DNA of 64,000 nt, from contig NW_004086446.1 of the NCBI RefSeq assembly GCF_000220395.1, positions 62,001 through 126,000 on the forward strand, written 5' to 3'. The notes below the pieces were generated by a model that was not told the origin of the DNA, did not search any database, and saw nothing but the letters and a program-made list of their open reading frames with translations. This document shows positions 27,201 to 41,954 of the stretch, piece after piece. The stretch comes from Ichthyophthirius multifiliis. Taxonomy: Eukaryota > Ciliophora > Oligohymenophorea > Hymenostomatida. Positions within the stretch are counted from its first letter, which is position 1; each line of letters starts with the position of its first letter. The translations under genes were made by a program, and so were the position numbers.

Positions 27201-27598
27201 AATTTATGTACTTATAAATCATTATTAGCAAAAAAATCAGACGATTTAAACTTTTTATTTGGAACTTCTTTTCCTGAAAAATCATTCCATACTGCTTTTA
27301 AAGTCACTAATTAATATCTGGAACGGTATTTTCGATTTAAATTATTTGGAAAATATTCCCAATCATGATATCCATTGGATTGTATTTTTACAAATTTAAA
27401 TTAAAACTTGGTTCCTTTGGGAAGGCTTAAATGATTTTCTGTGTACCAATTCGGATAATTATCATCATCAGTTTTTAATTAAATTCCTTTGCTAGCATCC
27501 CAATTTCCTAACTCTTTAATGTTTCCTGCTATAAATATACAATCACCAAAATTAGTTCGACATGCAACTTCGAATTTTATTTCACATTCATTAATCAT
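24203..27598 (-). CDS. CBM20 - trehalose-6-P synthase-like - phosphatase-like fusion, probably catalytically degenerate
   Basis: Intronless, 1131 residues. N-terminal starch-binding CBM20 (FGDCIFIAGNIKELGNWDAS; WYTENHLSLPKGTKFQFKF), then a Ser/Gln-rich linker, a GT20 (TPS) domain, and a HAD-type TPP domain ending near DEDMF. The fold markers are present (TPS: LYFHNHQFP, NLVSFMNFESAYNFL, YHSLDPYQNQELL, VCLMNTYGSYVQ; TPP: LICENGCMHKV, GSSIELKEFSVTWKF, CVEVRPVNMNKG), but key residues are lost. TPS GVDRLDYxKG reads GMDSFSVNNK at 604-613. TPP DxDGT reads GYVGT at 848-852. GDDRSDE reads GSSMSDE at 1068-1074. Domain order is like protist TPS/TPP fusions with CBM20. I infer a pseudoenzyme or regulatory, perhaps glucan-binding, role. 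TGA 24203-24205. Confidence 0.9.
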
Positions 27599-28486
27599 TT
27601 TGTTTTGTGATATTACGTTTTTTTATGTTTATTTTATATATTAGTAATTATATATTATTTTTTTTAGATTTATTTATATTTCTGAGTTATAATATTTTTT
27701 CTTTTTTATATACTTATTTCATAAATAATTATTTTTAATGTTTTATATCTGTAATCAATTTTCGCATACTCTAGTAAAATAGAGTAATTGTTTTTTTTTT
27801 AAAAAAAAAATTGATCTAATTTATGTCATTAATAAAATTAATATGACATATTTTCGTTTAACAATTATTTAAATCTCACAATACGGTAAATAAATTAAAT
27901 TCAGAATATCGAGAGTATCTAATATTTGATAAGCAAAAATATGCCTCTTCAATGATATTAATGATAAAACTTATATCAATACCTTTTTAAAAATATTACG
28001 TAACTTTTATTTTTGTGAGCTAAATTGAAGATTATTATTTAAAAAATAAAATAAATATATATAACTAATTAAAAACATGTTTATGTATTTAAAAATCATA
28101 TGATCATATGATCTTTTGTTTGTTCAAACTGTTATTTTTATATTTTCTGTAATTTTTGAAAAAACTTAGTCAATAAAAAAAGTTAGAAAAAATGGATAAA
28201 GATAGTTATTTAAAAAAAATAAAAATATAAAAATAATTATTATTTTTATTTAAATAAAAAATCATATAAATTTAAATATATATTATAAATACATATTTAA
28301 GGATTAGTTTTAATTAAAATATAGATGTTAAAAAACTAATAAAAACTGTATAAAATAATAATAAATTGATAGTTTAAGATATTTCATTAAAAAAATAATT
28401 AATTAACTCTCCGTTAATAATAAAAGAAAAATTCAAAATTCAAAATTTAAATAAATAAAAAAAATATTAAATATAAAAATAAAAAA
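27599..28486. other. intergenic region between divergent genes
   Basis: AT-rich, no frame supported. It must contain the promoters of the TPS/TPP-like gene (-) and the coiled-coil gene (+). A palindromic ATCATATGATCATATGAT lies near 28096-28113. Confidence 0.5.
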
Positions 28487-30063
28487 ATGAATTAAAGCAA
28501 CGAATCATGGACAAATTCATCCATACTATAACTACCCTAAGAAAAAAGACTATAATAGTCACCAATATAGAAAAATAAGCTCTAAATTCTTGACAAAGAA
28601 AACCAAGCACTGCGTTAACATTTATAAAAATACACACAAATAACTAAAAAGCCAGCCTCATTAATATTTACAAGAAGTAGTACAATACAAGATATTACTT
28701 TACGTTAAAATATTTAATTATAAAACATTCCTGAATTTGATTTTGAAGATACACCAGTAAATAAAACAGAAAAAAAAAAAATTGAAAGGCATACAATATC
28801 ATATAAAGATTCTTATTTTACAAATTCGAATTAAAATAGTAGCGTAAAGACAGACAAAAAGAAAAAATATAAAAGCAGGATTTCTTTAGAAAACAAAGAA
28901 ACTTTAAATTAGAAAAGACTTCAATTTTATTAAGTCGATTCGAAAATTGATACTGGGCTTGAAAAAAAAAATTATTAAGAAGAAATTATTAAAAAAAATA
29001 AAATGCTTTTTACAAATTCTAATACTAGTATTGAAAGTTTTTAAGATGATAATAACGAAATTCTTTAAAGATTTTAAGAATTTTCTTTTAAAAATAACTT
29101 AATTGATGATGATAATATTTCTTTTAAAAATAAATTTTTGTAGTTTTTAATTGAAGAAAGTTATTTTTTTTACCAAAATTTAACCTTTTTTATGTAAAAA
29201 ATCATCGACAAAGTATTTTTTTTAACTTATATTTTAAATTTTTTTGTTTAAAAATATTATATATTATTTTTAAGGAAATGCATAATTTAATTGTTTAAAA
29301 TTAAAAATTTCAACAAAGTCTTTTTTTAGAAAAAATAGAAAATTATGAAAAAATATAAGAAAAGCTTAAAAATTAACTTTTTTAAGAAAAATAAAAAAAT
29401 CTTAAGCTTTCTATGCTATTAAGAGAATATTAAGAATAAATGTAGATTATGAATAATTATTTTAGTATTCATTCATCAAAAATAGATACTATTTAGGATT
29501 AAATAAGTACTCTGGACCTTTAACTAGGGTTTTAAGAAAATTAGAATAATGAAAAAGGGAAATAAAAGGAACAAGCAATAGAAAATATACATAATTTTGT
29601 AAAAAAAGTGAGTATAAAATACGATTAATTATTAAAAAATATTAAAAAATTAGAAGAAAAATGCTCATAATTATAAAAGGAATTATTTATGGAAAAATCA
29701 AAGAAAAAAAAAGAATTTTATATAAATTTATAATAAGAATTAATGTAAAAATAAGATGATTTTTATTATAAAAATAAAAGTGTTCAACTTTTAAAAATAC
29801 TAGATTGGGTAGAAGTAGCATTTTTTGTAGATTAAGAAGGAAATTTATAATTTAATTTTGACTATTTAAATGAAATTTATGAAAAAGAACTCTAAAGTTG
29901 GGGACTAAGATTCATAGAAAATCTAAAAATAAATTTGGTAAAGTTTATTAGAATTAATTTGGAAAAAAGAAGACCTTTGTTAGATGATAAAATAAAAGTT
30001 TTTGGGAAAAAAGTTATTTAGGAATTCAAATTTGCTTAATATTTTGATTTATTTTTTTGTTGA
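28487..30063 (+). CDS. coiled-coil hypothetical protein
   Basis: ATG 28487-28489 (MNQSNESWTNSSILQLPQEK). One intron, 29213-29274 (62 nt), fits the frame exactly. The N-terminal third is Ser/Asn/Lys-rich and probably disordered (SLIFTRSSTIQDITLRQ). From about residue 260 it is a Glu/Lys/Gln/Leu-rich coiled coil (ENYEKIQEKLKNQLFQEKQK). It ends in a compact part, LLKILDWVEVAFFVDQEGNL through KINLVKFIRINLEKRRPLL, and TGA 30061-30063. Likely structural (cytoskeletal or basal-body type), but no family is recognised. Confidence 0.8.
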
Positions 30064-30114
30064 AGAATTTAATTTATATATTAAATTTGTTTTTGCATAA
30101 AAAACATATTTTTT

Positions 30115-32347
<2,233 letters not shown>

Positions 32348-34110
32348 TAATTTTCTAATAAAAAATAAATTTATTATGTCTTATTTCTTAAAGAATATCT
32401 ATTTTGTACAAATGAATATAATACAAAAATAATAATATTAATTAATAAAATTATAAATATTAAAAATATAAAATATTATAAAAAAATAATATTTATAATA
32501 ATATTCATGATATATAACAAATTATATATATAGTTTTAATAAAATTAAAAATAAAAAACAAATATATATAAATTTTAAAGCAATTAAATTTTTGAGATAT
32601 GTAAAATTATTTTAATATTTTATTAAATATTTTTATAATAAGTATTTATTATTCGTAAAATAAAAAATAAATAAAAGTTTAAAATAATAATTAAATTAAC
32701 AAAAATATAAAAGATTAAAAAATATCAATATTAAAATAAATTATTGAAAATTTAAAAAATATGAAAATAAAATAAAAAAGAATAAAAATATAAAAATAAA
32801 AAAAAAGAAACAAATTATTAATTTAAAAATTAAAGTAATTAAAGAGAAATAAATATAAATTATAAATATAATATAATATATATATATATATATATAATTA
32901 ATATATATATATATATATATTTATATTCATATTAATTTTTAAATTATTAAATAAATAATATTAAGTATTTTTTTTTATTTACATATAATAATATTAATGA
33001 ATAATTTTTTTTTTAAAGTATATTATATTTACTTTATTTATAAAATAAGTATTTATCACAATTAATATAATAAAATTTTTATAATATAATAAATATTAAT
33101 CATCTTCATATAATTTGTAAATATCAAATTGAATATATATTAAATTTTTAAAAATTTAAATTATATTTATTTTTTATCAAAAATAAACTTTTTAAAATTT
33201 ATATATATAATTTTTATAAATGAGTTAATAATTAAATTAATTAAATGAAATTTATATTATTTATATTTTTTAAAATATATTTTTATTCATATTAATTTTA
33301 TCTTTGTCTTTTATAAATATAAATTTTAATATTTTTATATAAAAAATTAATTTTTTTATATTTTTTATATTTAATTTATTAAATTAGACATTTAAAAATA
33401 TTTTATATTTATTTTATAAATTCTAGTATTTTTATATATAGTATACATTTTTCTGATTTTCAATTTTGATTATTGTAGTGGTATTGGTTAATACTTAACT
33501 TGTTACATTTCAGTAAAATATACAATACAAATTAAATTAAATTATTCTTCTTTAATCTAGATATGGCATTTAATTTATAGGAAATTGAGAAATCTATTAA
33601 TATAGCTTGTTACTCTACTAGAATTATATTTTTTAATTACTTAAAACTTCTTATAAATATCTAAATATTTGAAATTTATTTTTTATTTCAGATTTATCTA
33701 TTTTTATAAAAAGTTGAGATTTTTAATTTATCACTAATAATATATTTTTTTAATTTTTTATTATAATTAGATTACATTGATAATTATGATGTTTTTTCAA
33801 ATAAATAAGATTATTGATTTAACAGTATATTTAGTAAAATATAGTATGCGTTATATATTAAAAATATAAAATATTTAAATAAATTAAATTTTTAAAAATG
33901 ATATATCTTATAAACTCTAGTTCAGTTTATTCCCTCTCTATTAACATTTATATTCAATTTAATTATTTTTAAAAAAAGAAAATTAATGTATATATATATA
34001 TATATTCTATATAATAAAATATAAATAATAAATATTGAATATTTTGAAAATTTTTTATAAATTATTATTTAAAATAATAATATATATTTAATATTATATA
34101 TTAATATAAT
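32348..34110. other. AT desert, no gene seen
   Basis: About 1.76 kb of almost pure A/T with alternating TA runs (32877-32927 the longest). No frame shows protein-like composition. It contains the MCM6 promoter at its left edge. Confidence 0.55.
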
Positions 34111-35265
34111 TCAAATATAAAGTTATTTTTATTTAATTCTTTTATACTTATTTCCATTTTTTTAAATAAGATTTATTCTATATTCCGCATCTTTGTATTT
34201 ACATTTATAATCATTAATTTCTTTTTAAACATCTTCAATTTATTTTTTAAGTCTAATAATAATATCAATTTATTAATTACTATTTTCTTTGTTTCCTACG
34301 TTTTTTTATTATCCTCTTCCCTACAAAGGTGAATTCGATAATTTTCTATAATTCGATTTGTCTCTAAAAGGTATATAATATTTATTAAAATTAAACAAAG
34401 ATTTTCCTTTTAGTTTATTATTGGTTAAATACTATGAAATAAGAGATTAATCACTGTTGTTATTACTATTGCTATTTTCTTCTAATTTAATTTTAAAATT
34501 AATCAAAGTTTATATTTAAACAATTTATTTATTCTTAAATTCTTAAAAAGTAACTAAATTTTATTTGAATTATTAACTTTCCTTAATAAAATTTAAACAA
34601 AATTTTTTTAAAATATCTAAAATATTCTTTAAATGTTTCAAAAACATTGTTTAATTTGTAATTTCTTTTTAAATTTTTTCTTATATTTTTCCAAAGTCTT
34701 CATTGTATTAAAAAATCTCTAAAATAATTTTATTTTATTAATTTTAATCTAATATTTCTTTGCATAATACATTATCTTTATATTTTTCCATTAAATATAT
34801 AAAAATTTCGAAAACTTAGCTCAGCTGTTTACAAAACACAATAATTGTTTCATTATTTACTTTTAGATTTTATATATTTTCGATTAAATTATTAGATTCT
34901 TCGTTAATTATATATTTCTATACAGGTTTTTTAAAATAATGCAGTTATTTTGGAAAAGAAACGCCCATTTTTAACAAATTATTCAATTCTAATTCAAATA
35001 TACTTTCTTAAAACCACGAACCCCAAACAAATATACATTCAATTACCAATCTAAAGAAGCTATTTCCCAATATTGCTAAATCTTCTGAAGGGTTTTAACT
35101 AAAGTAAAATTTTCCTCGGTCTTCTTATTCGTTTTTATAATCGAATTTCGCTATTTCTATCATTTATGGTAATATTTTCTATTATATGTTTTCCATATAA
35201 TATGTATTTATGTCTGTGTTTTATAATGTTTCTTTAATTAAACGAATACCATTCAATTATATCAT
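34111..35265 (-). CDS. VHS-like domain coiled-coil protein
   Basis: Intronless, 384 residues: ATG 35263-35265 (MIQLNGIRLIKETLQNTDIN) to TGA 34111-34113. Residues ~1-110 form an all-helical repeat with SEDLAILGNSFFRLVIECIF then VWGSWF and GVSFPKQLHYF; the W-containing helix and the downstream YxxLxxxGVxFP-like segment resemble VHS/ENTH domains of sorting adaptors (GGA, Hrs, TOM1). Then come helical segments, an Asn/Ser linker, and a short C-terminal coiled coil (IDIIIRLKKQIEDVQKEIND). Family assignment is tentative; coding status is firm because a 385-codon frame ends cleanly. Confidence 0.75.
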
Positions 35266-38200
35266 TGGTTTTTATGTTTACTTTTATATTGCTTTTTATA
35301 TTACTTAGGTTATTAAATTTATTATATTTCGATCACCTTATAATATGGATTGTTTATATAATTTTGCATTTTTTCTATATATTTCAGGATTTTATAGAAC
35401 TTAGAGAAATATTTATTCTTCTTAATTATCGAAAAAATTCATATAAATTTAATTTGAAAAAAAGTTTTTTTTTTCTATATTTAATATATTATTGTTATAA
35501 TTCCTTTAAATAAATAAATTGTTATTTATGTTTTTATATGAAAATTATTTTAAATGAAAAGTTTAATTTTTGTTTTGTTTTCATAATTAAATAATGTAGA
35601 TAGATTTTTTTAATTTTATTTGTTAATAAAAATTAAAATTTTAAGATAAAGAATTTAATTAAAATATTTTCCTTAAGTGAACATTATTTGAATAAAATTT
35701 AAACTATTGTTTGATATAAAAAATATTAAAAAAATAATATTTTATTAATTTATAATAAATTTATAATAAATATTTTCATTAATATTTTAATAATATTTTT
35801 TATATAAAAATATTATATATAATAAAATATTTATTTAATTTTTAAAATTTATTTGAAATAACTATATATTTCATATATAAATTATTATATTTTAAAATTT
35901 TTATATAAATAATAATTATAAAAATAAAATAAAATTATTATTTAATAAAAATTATTATATTTAACAATTATAAAATTATAAATTAAAAAAATAATTTTAG
36001 ATAAGATTAAAAACAAAATATATAAATATATAAATATATAAATATATAAATAATAAATATATAAATATATATATATATAAATACTAAAATATATTTCAAT
36101 ATATGCAATATTAATATTTAATTATTTAATATACTTTTTATTTTTCTTTTATTTTTATAATTCTTCTATTTAAAACTTTATTTTTATTATTTTTCTTCTA
36201 TTTTTTATATTTTTTTTTTTTTTTTTTATCATTTATTTATTTTATTATTTATTATATAATTAGTTTTTTTTTCCATTATGTATAACTGAATTTCTCTTAG
36301 TTATTTTTTATCATCAAAAATATATATACTTAATGCAAATTATTTTTCCTTATAATTTTTATTTTTTTTGTATTAAAATTATATTTAACATATATAAGAT
36401 ATTTTTAATTAAATTATTTTAACTCAAATTAATTTTTAATACTTTAATATAAATTTTTTTATTTTTTTATTATTTTAAAGGAATAATACATATTTTAAAA
36501 ACAATTTTATTTTTCTTTTTTTTTAGGTTTATCATTATTTATTAAATTTTGATAAATAAAATAATATGCATATTATTACTTTTATTTATATTTTTTAATA
36601 TAAACACTAAAAGTCTCATTTTATATTTACTTTTAAGATTTTTTATATTAGTCCTTCAATTTTTTTTTTTAAGTTTTTGTTTTATAATTTATTTTTTTTA
36701 CTTTATAAATAGTTTTATTTTTGCTTTTTTTTATTTTCTACACTTTTTCTTTATTTCAATTTAATTTTTTTTTAATTATTTTTAAGTTAAAATATGTTTA
36801 TTCGAATTTTTCACTTTTTAATAATGTTAATTTCATAGAAGTGTAGAAGTTGTATTTATTAATTATTATTTTATATTATTTACATATTTTAGTTTTTAAT
36901 ATATATTAAAAAAAATTTAATTTATATTATGCTCAAGTAAATATATATATATAATACAGCTATTTTTAGTATATTTTATTAATAATAAAATATTATTATA
37001 ATAATTCATTATGAATATATATAATAACAAATTAAAATTATTTATTCTTAATATATTTTAATTATTAATAATTTGTTGTTATATGAAATAATATAATTTT
37101 TTTATTTTTAATTAAAATAAAAAATCAATAAATGTCAATATTACATTTAAAAATTAATTAAAATCATATTATATGCTTGAATTAATATATATTATTTTTA
37201 AATTACTAATACTTTGAAAAAAGAATATTTTTTTTTAAATGGAATAAAAAAATGTATAATTAATAGTATTTTTAAAATTTAAAAATGATTATTTGCCAAT
37301 GATAAAAAATACCAAATTTTAAAATTAAAATAAATATTTGCTAATTTTATTTTTTATTTTGTTATATAAAACTAAAAATATTATATATATATTTGAATAA
37401 TATTGAAAACTAACTTTAGCATTCATTTTATTTATGATAAAATATACAATATAAAACAAATATATATTAATGATAAATTAAACAAAATAAAATATATTTC
37501 AATATAATTCTAAATAATAAATATACATTAATTTAATTAATAAAAATTAAAAAATAATGTATTCATATATTCATTATCTAGCTTAATTGCAAAGATTTTG
37601 ATTGAAAAGCCTAAAACTCCTCGTGTGATTAAGAAAATAAATAAATAAATAATAAATATCTATATTTATTTTGATATTAAATAAGATATTTAATTCATTA
37701 TTTAAGTATTTTTTTTATTTAAAAATATATAAGATTATATTTTTCAATTTAATATAAAAATTATATATAATTTTTTAATATTATTTTATTTAATTAATTT
37801 ATAATGTAATTATTTTAGTAAAAATATATTTAATTTTCATTTTGAAAAATTAATTATTTTTTATTTTAATATTTGAATTAAATATTCTTATTATATTTAA
37901 ACTATAATTTTGTTTTGTTTCTCTATATTGATTTATTTTTTATAATTTATATTAATTATAAAAAATAGATGTTATTATAATAAATAAATGTAAAAATTTA
38001 TTAAGCATTTTTAAATATATAACTTTATTATTTATTAATATAAATATTAGTTAATTTTGAAAGAAATTATATATTAATAATATTATATTTTTAGAATCAA
38101 TATAAATTTATATTTTATAGTAGTAAGTATTTATATATTTAAAAATAATAATATTATTTTAAATTCCTATAATTTAAGAATTATATAATTTTTTATTTTA

Positions 38201-38864
38201 AATAATTATAAAAATCTAAAATTTTTTACTTAAATAAATATATTCAAATTAAAAATTCTAAAAACATATATTTTATTTATAAAAAATTCTTAAAATAATT
38301 AACTAATAATTAATTGTAATTGTTGATAATTTTCTTTTTATTTTTCTTATTTTTAAAAATCTAAATTATTAATTTTAATAATAAGTTCATTTTAATATAA
38401 GATACAAGTTTTCTAATTTAGAATTATATATATTTAGATTTTTTTAGTTTTTATTTTTTTATATTATTAACAAATTGTAAGAATTGTAAGATTAAAATTT
38501 TTTACAACAGAAAAATCTTAAATATCTAAAATTTAATGATTTTAATTTAAATAACATGAAAAATTAATTAACCTTATTAATAACTAGAAATAATTATTAA
38601 AAGTTTTATATTAAATAAATTAAAAAATTAAAATAAATATGATTGAGGGAGAAATAATTATAATTTAATATATTATAACTATAATTATTTTACTTAATAT
38701 CTTTATAATTAATTTATATATTAAAATATGTATTGCCTTTAAAATAATTTAGATTACATTTTAACAATTTTTTTATAAATTTAATAGCCTTAATTTACTT
38801 TTAAATATAATATATATTTATTTATTGCATTATGAATATTAATTTATTTATTTTTCATTTTTTT
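35266..38864. other. 3.6-kb AT desert
   Basis: The largest gene-free stretch in the window. Nearly all A/T, with TATAAA-type tandem repeats (36018-36080). The only GC-richer spot is 37578-37631; no tRNA cloverleaf or coding frame could be made from it. Confidence 0.55.
36018..36080. repeat. tandem ATATAAAT-type octamer repeat
   Basis: Six or seven copies of an 8-nt unit, interrupted once by AATAA near 36050 and followed by an (AT)n run. The unit is the reverse complement of that at 10459-10545. Confidence 0.8.
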
Positions 38865-39105
38865 TTCGGTTGTCTGTTTTTTCCTGAAGCTAGTTTTGTT
38901 TCATTAAAAAGTACATATTAATTAACAATTGGATCAAACTTTCTTAAAATAATTTTTTTTTGGACTGGAGATCTTTTTTTAAATATAATTTTCATTTGTT
39001 TTTATTTTTTAAATTAAAAAACTTTGCGTTTCTTCTGGCTAAATAAAAATAGCCAGTTCCTGCAGAACTTAAAAGTTTTAGTAAAATTTGATTTTTTGCT
39101 GCCAT
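38865..39105 (-). CDS. mitochondrial ribosomal protein L33 (bL33m)
   Basis: Small large-subunit protein of the mitoribosome. ATG 39103-39105 gives MAAKNQILLKLLSSAGTGYF then YLARRNAK; a 50-nt GT-AG intron (phase 2) follows, then KKIILRKFDPIVNQYVLFNE and a Lys-rich end before TGA 38865-38867. The core AGTG(Y/F)FY ... RRN ... L(R/K)K(Y/F)DP.V..(H/Y)VLF.E is the complete bL33 signature. The protein is about 62 residues, the usual bacterial-type length. It is isolated between AT-rich spacers. Confidence 0.9.
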
Positions 39106-39790
39106 TTTTTAATATAATGTATTTTTTTTTTAAATAATTATTTTTTTATTAAAAAAAAAAACAATAAAGATATATTAATTTATACAGATAGATATTTAAT
39201 TTTATTCTTAAACATAAAAATACTTAAAATATTTTTATATTTAATTATTAAAAAATTAATATATATATATTTTTTAATAATAATTTAATAAATAAATAAG
39301 TTTTTAAATTATTATTTTAGTTAATTTTGTATTTTTTTTTTATATTAACAAAAATAAAATGATTGAAATATTTGATTAACAATATTATCTAATTAGTAAA
39401 TAAAATAAAAATTTAAACAATTAAATCCATATTTATATTTAAAAATATAAATTTATCAATTTTTTTTTAGTATTATCTATAAAAAAAAAAAAAAAAAAAT
39501 TATTTTCTAATTATAAAAAAATTAAATGAAATAAAATAAAAATATTTATATAAATTTATAATGAATAAAATTAATATGAAATTATCATTTAATTTTTATT
39601 GAAAATTTTTATTAAATTTATTTTTACCATTAAAAAGGAACTAATTATGTTTATATGTTTGTATTAAATTACTAGAATCTCTTATTTCTATATTTTAAAT
39701 ATTTATATTTCTAGTTATAATAATTAGGTATATTTTTAATGCGAAAAAGAATGAAAAGTTTATCGTTTTTAATTTCACTTTAAATATTTT
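39106..39790. other. AT-rich spacer
   Basis: Long homopolymer runs (A run near 39481-39500). No supported frame. Confidence 0.5.
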
Positions 39791-40165
39791 TCATAAACTC
39801 TAATCTAATGGACATAAACCATTTTCAATTTTGTTTAAATTTAATAATTTTTATATAAAATAATGAATATCAGTAATTTTTGAAATTAATTTTGTACAGA
39901 GTTTATTAAAAATTTTTATCGCTTTTGTAAAAACACATCCATCAGAAGAGTTTTTCAAAAATAATTTGAATAGATAAGGACATTTCTTTCGAGCGTTGAG
40001 ATACTTCTTTTTCAGAATTTATATGAGTTTTTAAATTGTAGAACTTTATTGAATTAATATTCGGGATGATAAATATAATAAGTAATATAATAATCTTAAT
40101 AAATTTATTTAAACTTAATTTACAAATTCATCAAATAAATATCTATAAACAATTATTTATGTAAG
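39791..40165 (-). CDS. hypothetical helical protein, start unresolved
   Basis: Open frame ending at TGA 39791-39793 with protein-like content: KKKYLNARKKCPYLFKLFLK, then NSSDGCVFTKAIKIFNKLCT and KIENGLCPLDQSL. Cys, Gly and Pro are placed as in real coding sequence. No in-frame ATG lies before the divergent LRR gene begins at 40215, so a first exon is missing or the gene starts within the overlap. Family unknown. Confidence 0.45.
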
Positions 40166-40214
40166 TTTTAATATTTAAAAAAAATTAAAAAATTATTTTG
40201 TAAAAAAATTAAAT

Positions 40215-40996
40215 ATGTTAACTTTTTATATAAATGATAATGAAATTATTGAAAAAAAGAAATTAACTTAAACTATTTAGGCATAAAAATTATAGACAAC
40301 CTTCCCTACACACTTTAGAATGTCCAAAAAATATATTTAAATCATAATAATTTAACATCTTTAAATGGTATTCAACAATTTAATTAATTAAAAGAACTTC
40401 ATATAAAATATAATTACATAAAAGAGCCATTTGAACTTAAAAAAATAGCAAATAAGTACTTATTAGAAATTTTAAACATAAAAGGTAATCCATTAAAAAT
40501 TGCAGATGAAGAAATTAGAAATATTTTTCCTCAGATAAAGGAATTTAATGAAAAAAAATTAGAAAAAAAAAGAACATTGGAAGTCATTTAAAATGCAAAA
40601 AAATTAAGTGAAGAAATAATGATAGAAATTCAGAAAAAAAATACTTTTTAAGTATTAGAAACAGATATTTCAAATGATTTTTAAGGAAGAAAGAGCGAAA
40701 TTTTATCTATAAACAGAATTTCTTAGCATGTAGAGAATATCGATTTAGATATTGAAGAACTAGTGGATGAATTTAGGTAAAGAAACATAAAAATGAAAGT
40801 ATTTTTAGGATTAAAAAATTCTAAGAAATTGAACTTTTTATAAATGAAAGTATTTTTTGCCTGGAAAAATTACTGTGAACTAAATGAAAACAAAAATTTT
40901 TTTTTAAAAAGGAATGAAAATTAAAATCCTAACTTATAATTACTTAATAATTTTTAAAAATAATTAAAAAATTATAATTTTCCTGTTTAAAAATGA
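40215..40996 (+). CDS. leucine-rich-repeat protein with probable 1-nt frameshift
   Basis: ATG 40215-40217 opens MLTFYINDNEIIEKK, but the LRR body is in another frame that begins only after an in-frame TGA at 40250-40252: LNYLGIKIIDNLPYTLQNVQ, then KIYLNHNNLTSLNGIQQFNQ. No GT lies between the two, so no normal intron can join them. Adding one A to the A7 run at 40252-40258 would fuse them seamlessly. The body has two to three SDS22-like LRRs and a cap, then a helical region (IDLDIEELVDEFRQRNIKMK), ending FPVQK at TGA 40994-40996. Such LRR proteins often act as axonemal or U2A'-like adaptors; the role here is unknown. Confidence 0.7.
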
Positions 40997-41056
40997 TTAT
41001 ATTTAAAAAAAAAAAATTAAATTAAATAAATAATAAAAGGTTAAAATTAAAAAAAA

Positions 41057-41803
41057 ATGAGAAAATTAAAATTTCATGAATAAAAATTACTTAAAAAACA
41101 CGATTATTATAAAAATTGGAAAGGTGAAGGAAACCATAAGGAGGTTTCCATTTTAAAAAGATATCATATATAATAGAGAGAAGATTATGAAAGGTTCCTA
41201 AAAATTTTAAATTTATAAACTATCAATAAAAAGATATAATAAAATATGTGGGTTGATTACTTCATTAATTTCAAAATTAAAACTATTAGAATAAAATGAT
41301 TAATTTAGAATTAAAATTACTGAATAATTATTAGATAAATTGTATATATTTTTTTTATTAAATAATAATAAAAAAACATTATAATTAAAAAATAGATATA
41401 ATCTTGGTATAATTAATTAAAAAGAAAATATTCTTGCAGCTGAAAAAATCACTGTTAGTGCTTTTTGTAGGTAAAAACATAAAATAAAATGCTTAATATT
41501 TTTTTTAAAAAAAGACGAAGGATTCCTGTTGTTATGTAAATTTTGAAATTTGCTTAAACAATTAAAGAAGCAGTTACTTATATTGAATAAGGACGTAAAT
41601 ATATAAAACAAATTATTATATTTATTTGATTTTATTTTATTTTTTAAAAAGATGTTAGAATTGGCCCTGAAAAAATAACTGATTCTGCTTTTTTAGTTTG
41701 TAGGGCAATGGAAGATCATATAAAATGGATGGATAATTCAAAAATTAAATAAAAAATATTAGAATATAAAGATTAATTAGATGATTATGATATAAATGAA
41801 TGA
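41057..41803 (+). CDS. IMP3: U3 snoRNP protein IMP3 (S4 domain)
   Basis: SSU-processome subunit that bridges U3 snoRNA and pre-rRNA. ATG 41057-41059 gives [20 protein letters not shown], matching the invariant (V)RKLKFHEQKLLKK start. After splicing: [37 protein letters not shown], then the S4 RNA-binding domain with [34 protein letters not shown] and [17 protein letters not shown]. Four GT-AG introns: 41194-41233 (40 nt), 41342-41395 (54), 41471-41514 (44), 41595-41651 (57); all junctions recreate conserved codons. TGA 41801-41803. The C-terminal DDYDINE matches the acidic family end. Confidence 0.96.
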
Positions 41804-41954
41804 AAAGTCTATATATAAATATTTATTTATATAATTAAATATTCAATAAATTTAAGAATATATTTTTTATTTTACTTTTTTTACACAAGATATTAATAAA
41901 TATTTTGAATTTTAATTACTTTTTTATATTTCAAATTATTTTATTTTCCAAAAT

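Noticed and set aside
27019-27201. Short plus-strand ORF inside the TPS/TPP-like gene
   Set aside because: Antisense shadow of the Ser/Lys-rich linker between CBM20 and the GT20 domain.
37575-37640. Possible tRNA in the GC-richer patch of the AT desert
   Set aside because: No acceptor stem pairing, no T-loop GTTCGA-type sequence and no anticodon arm could be drawn.
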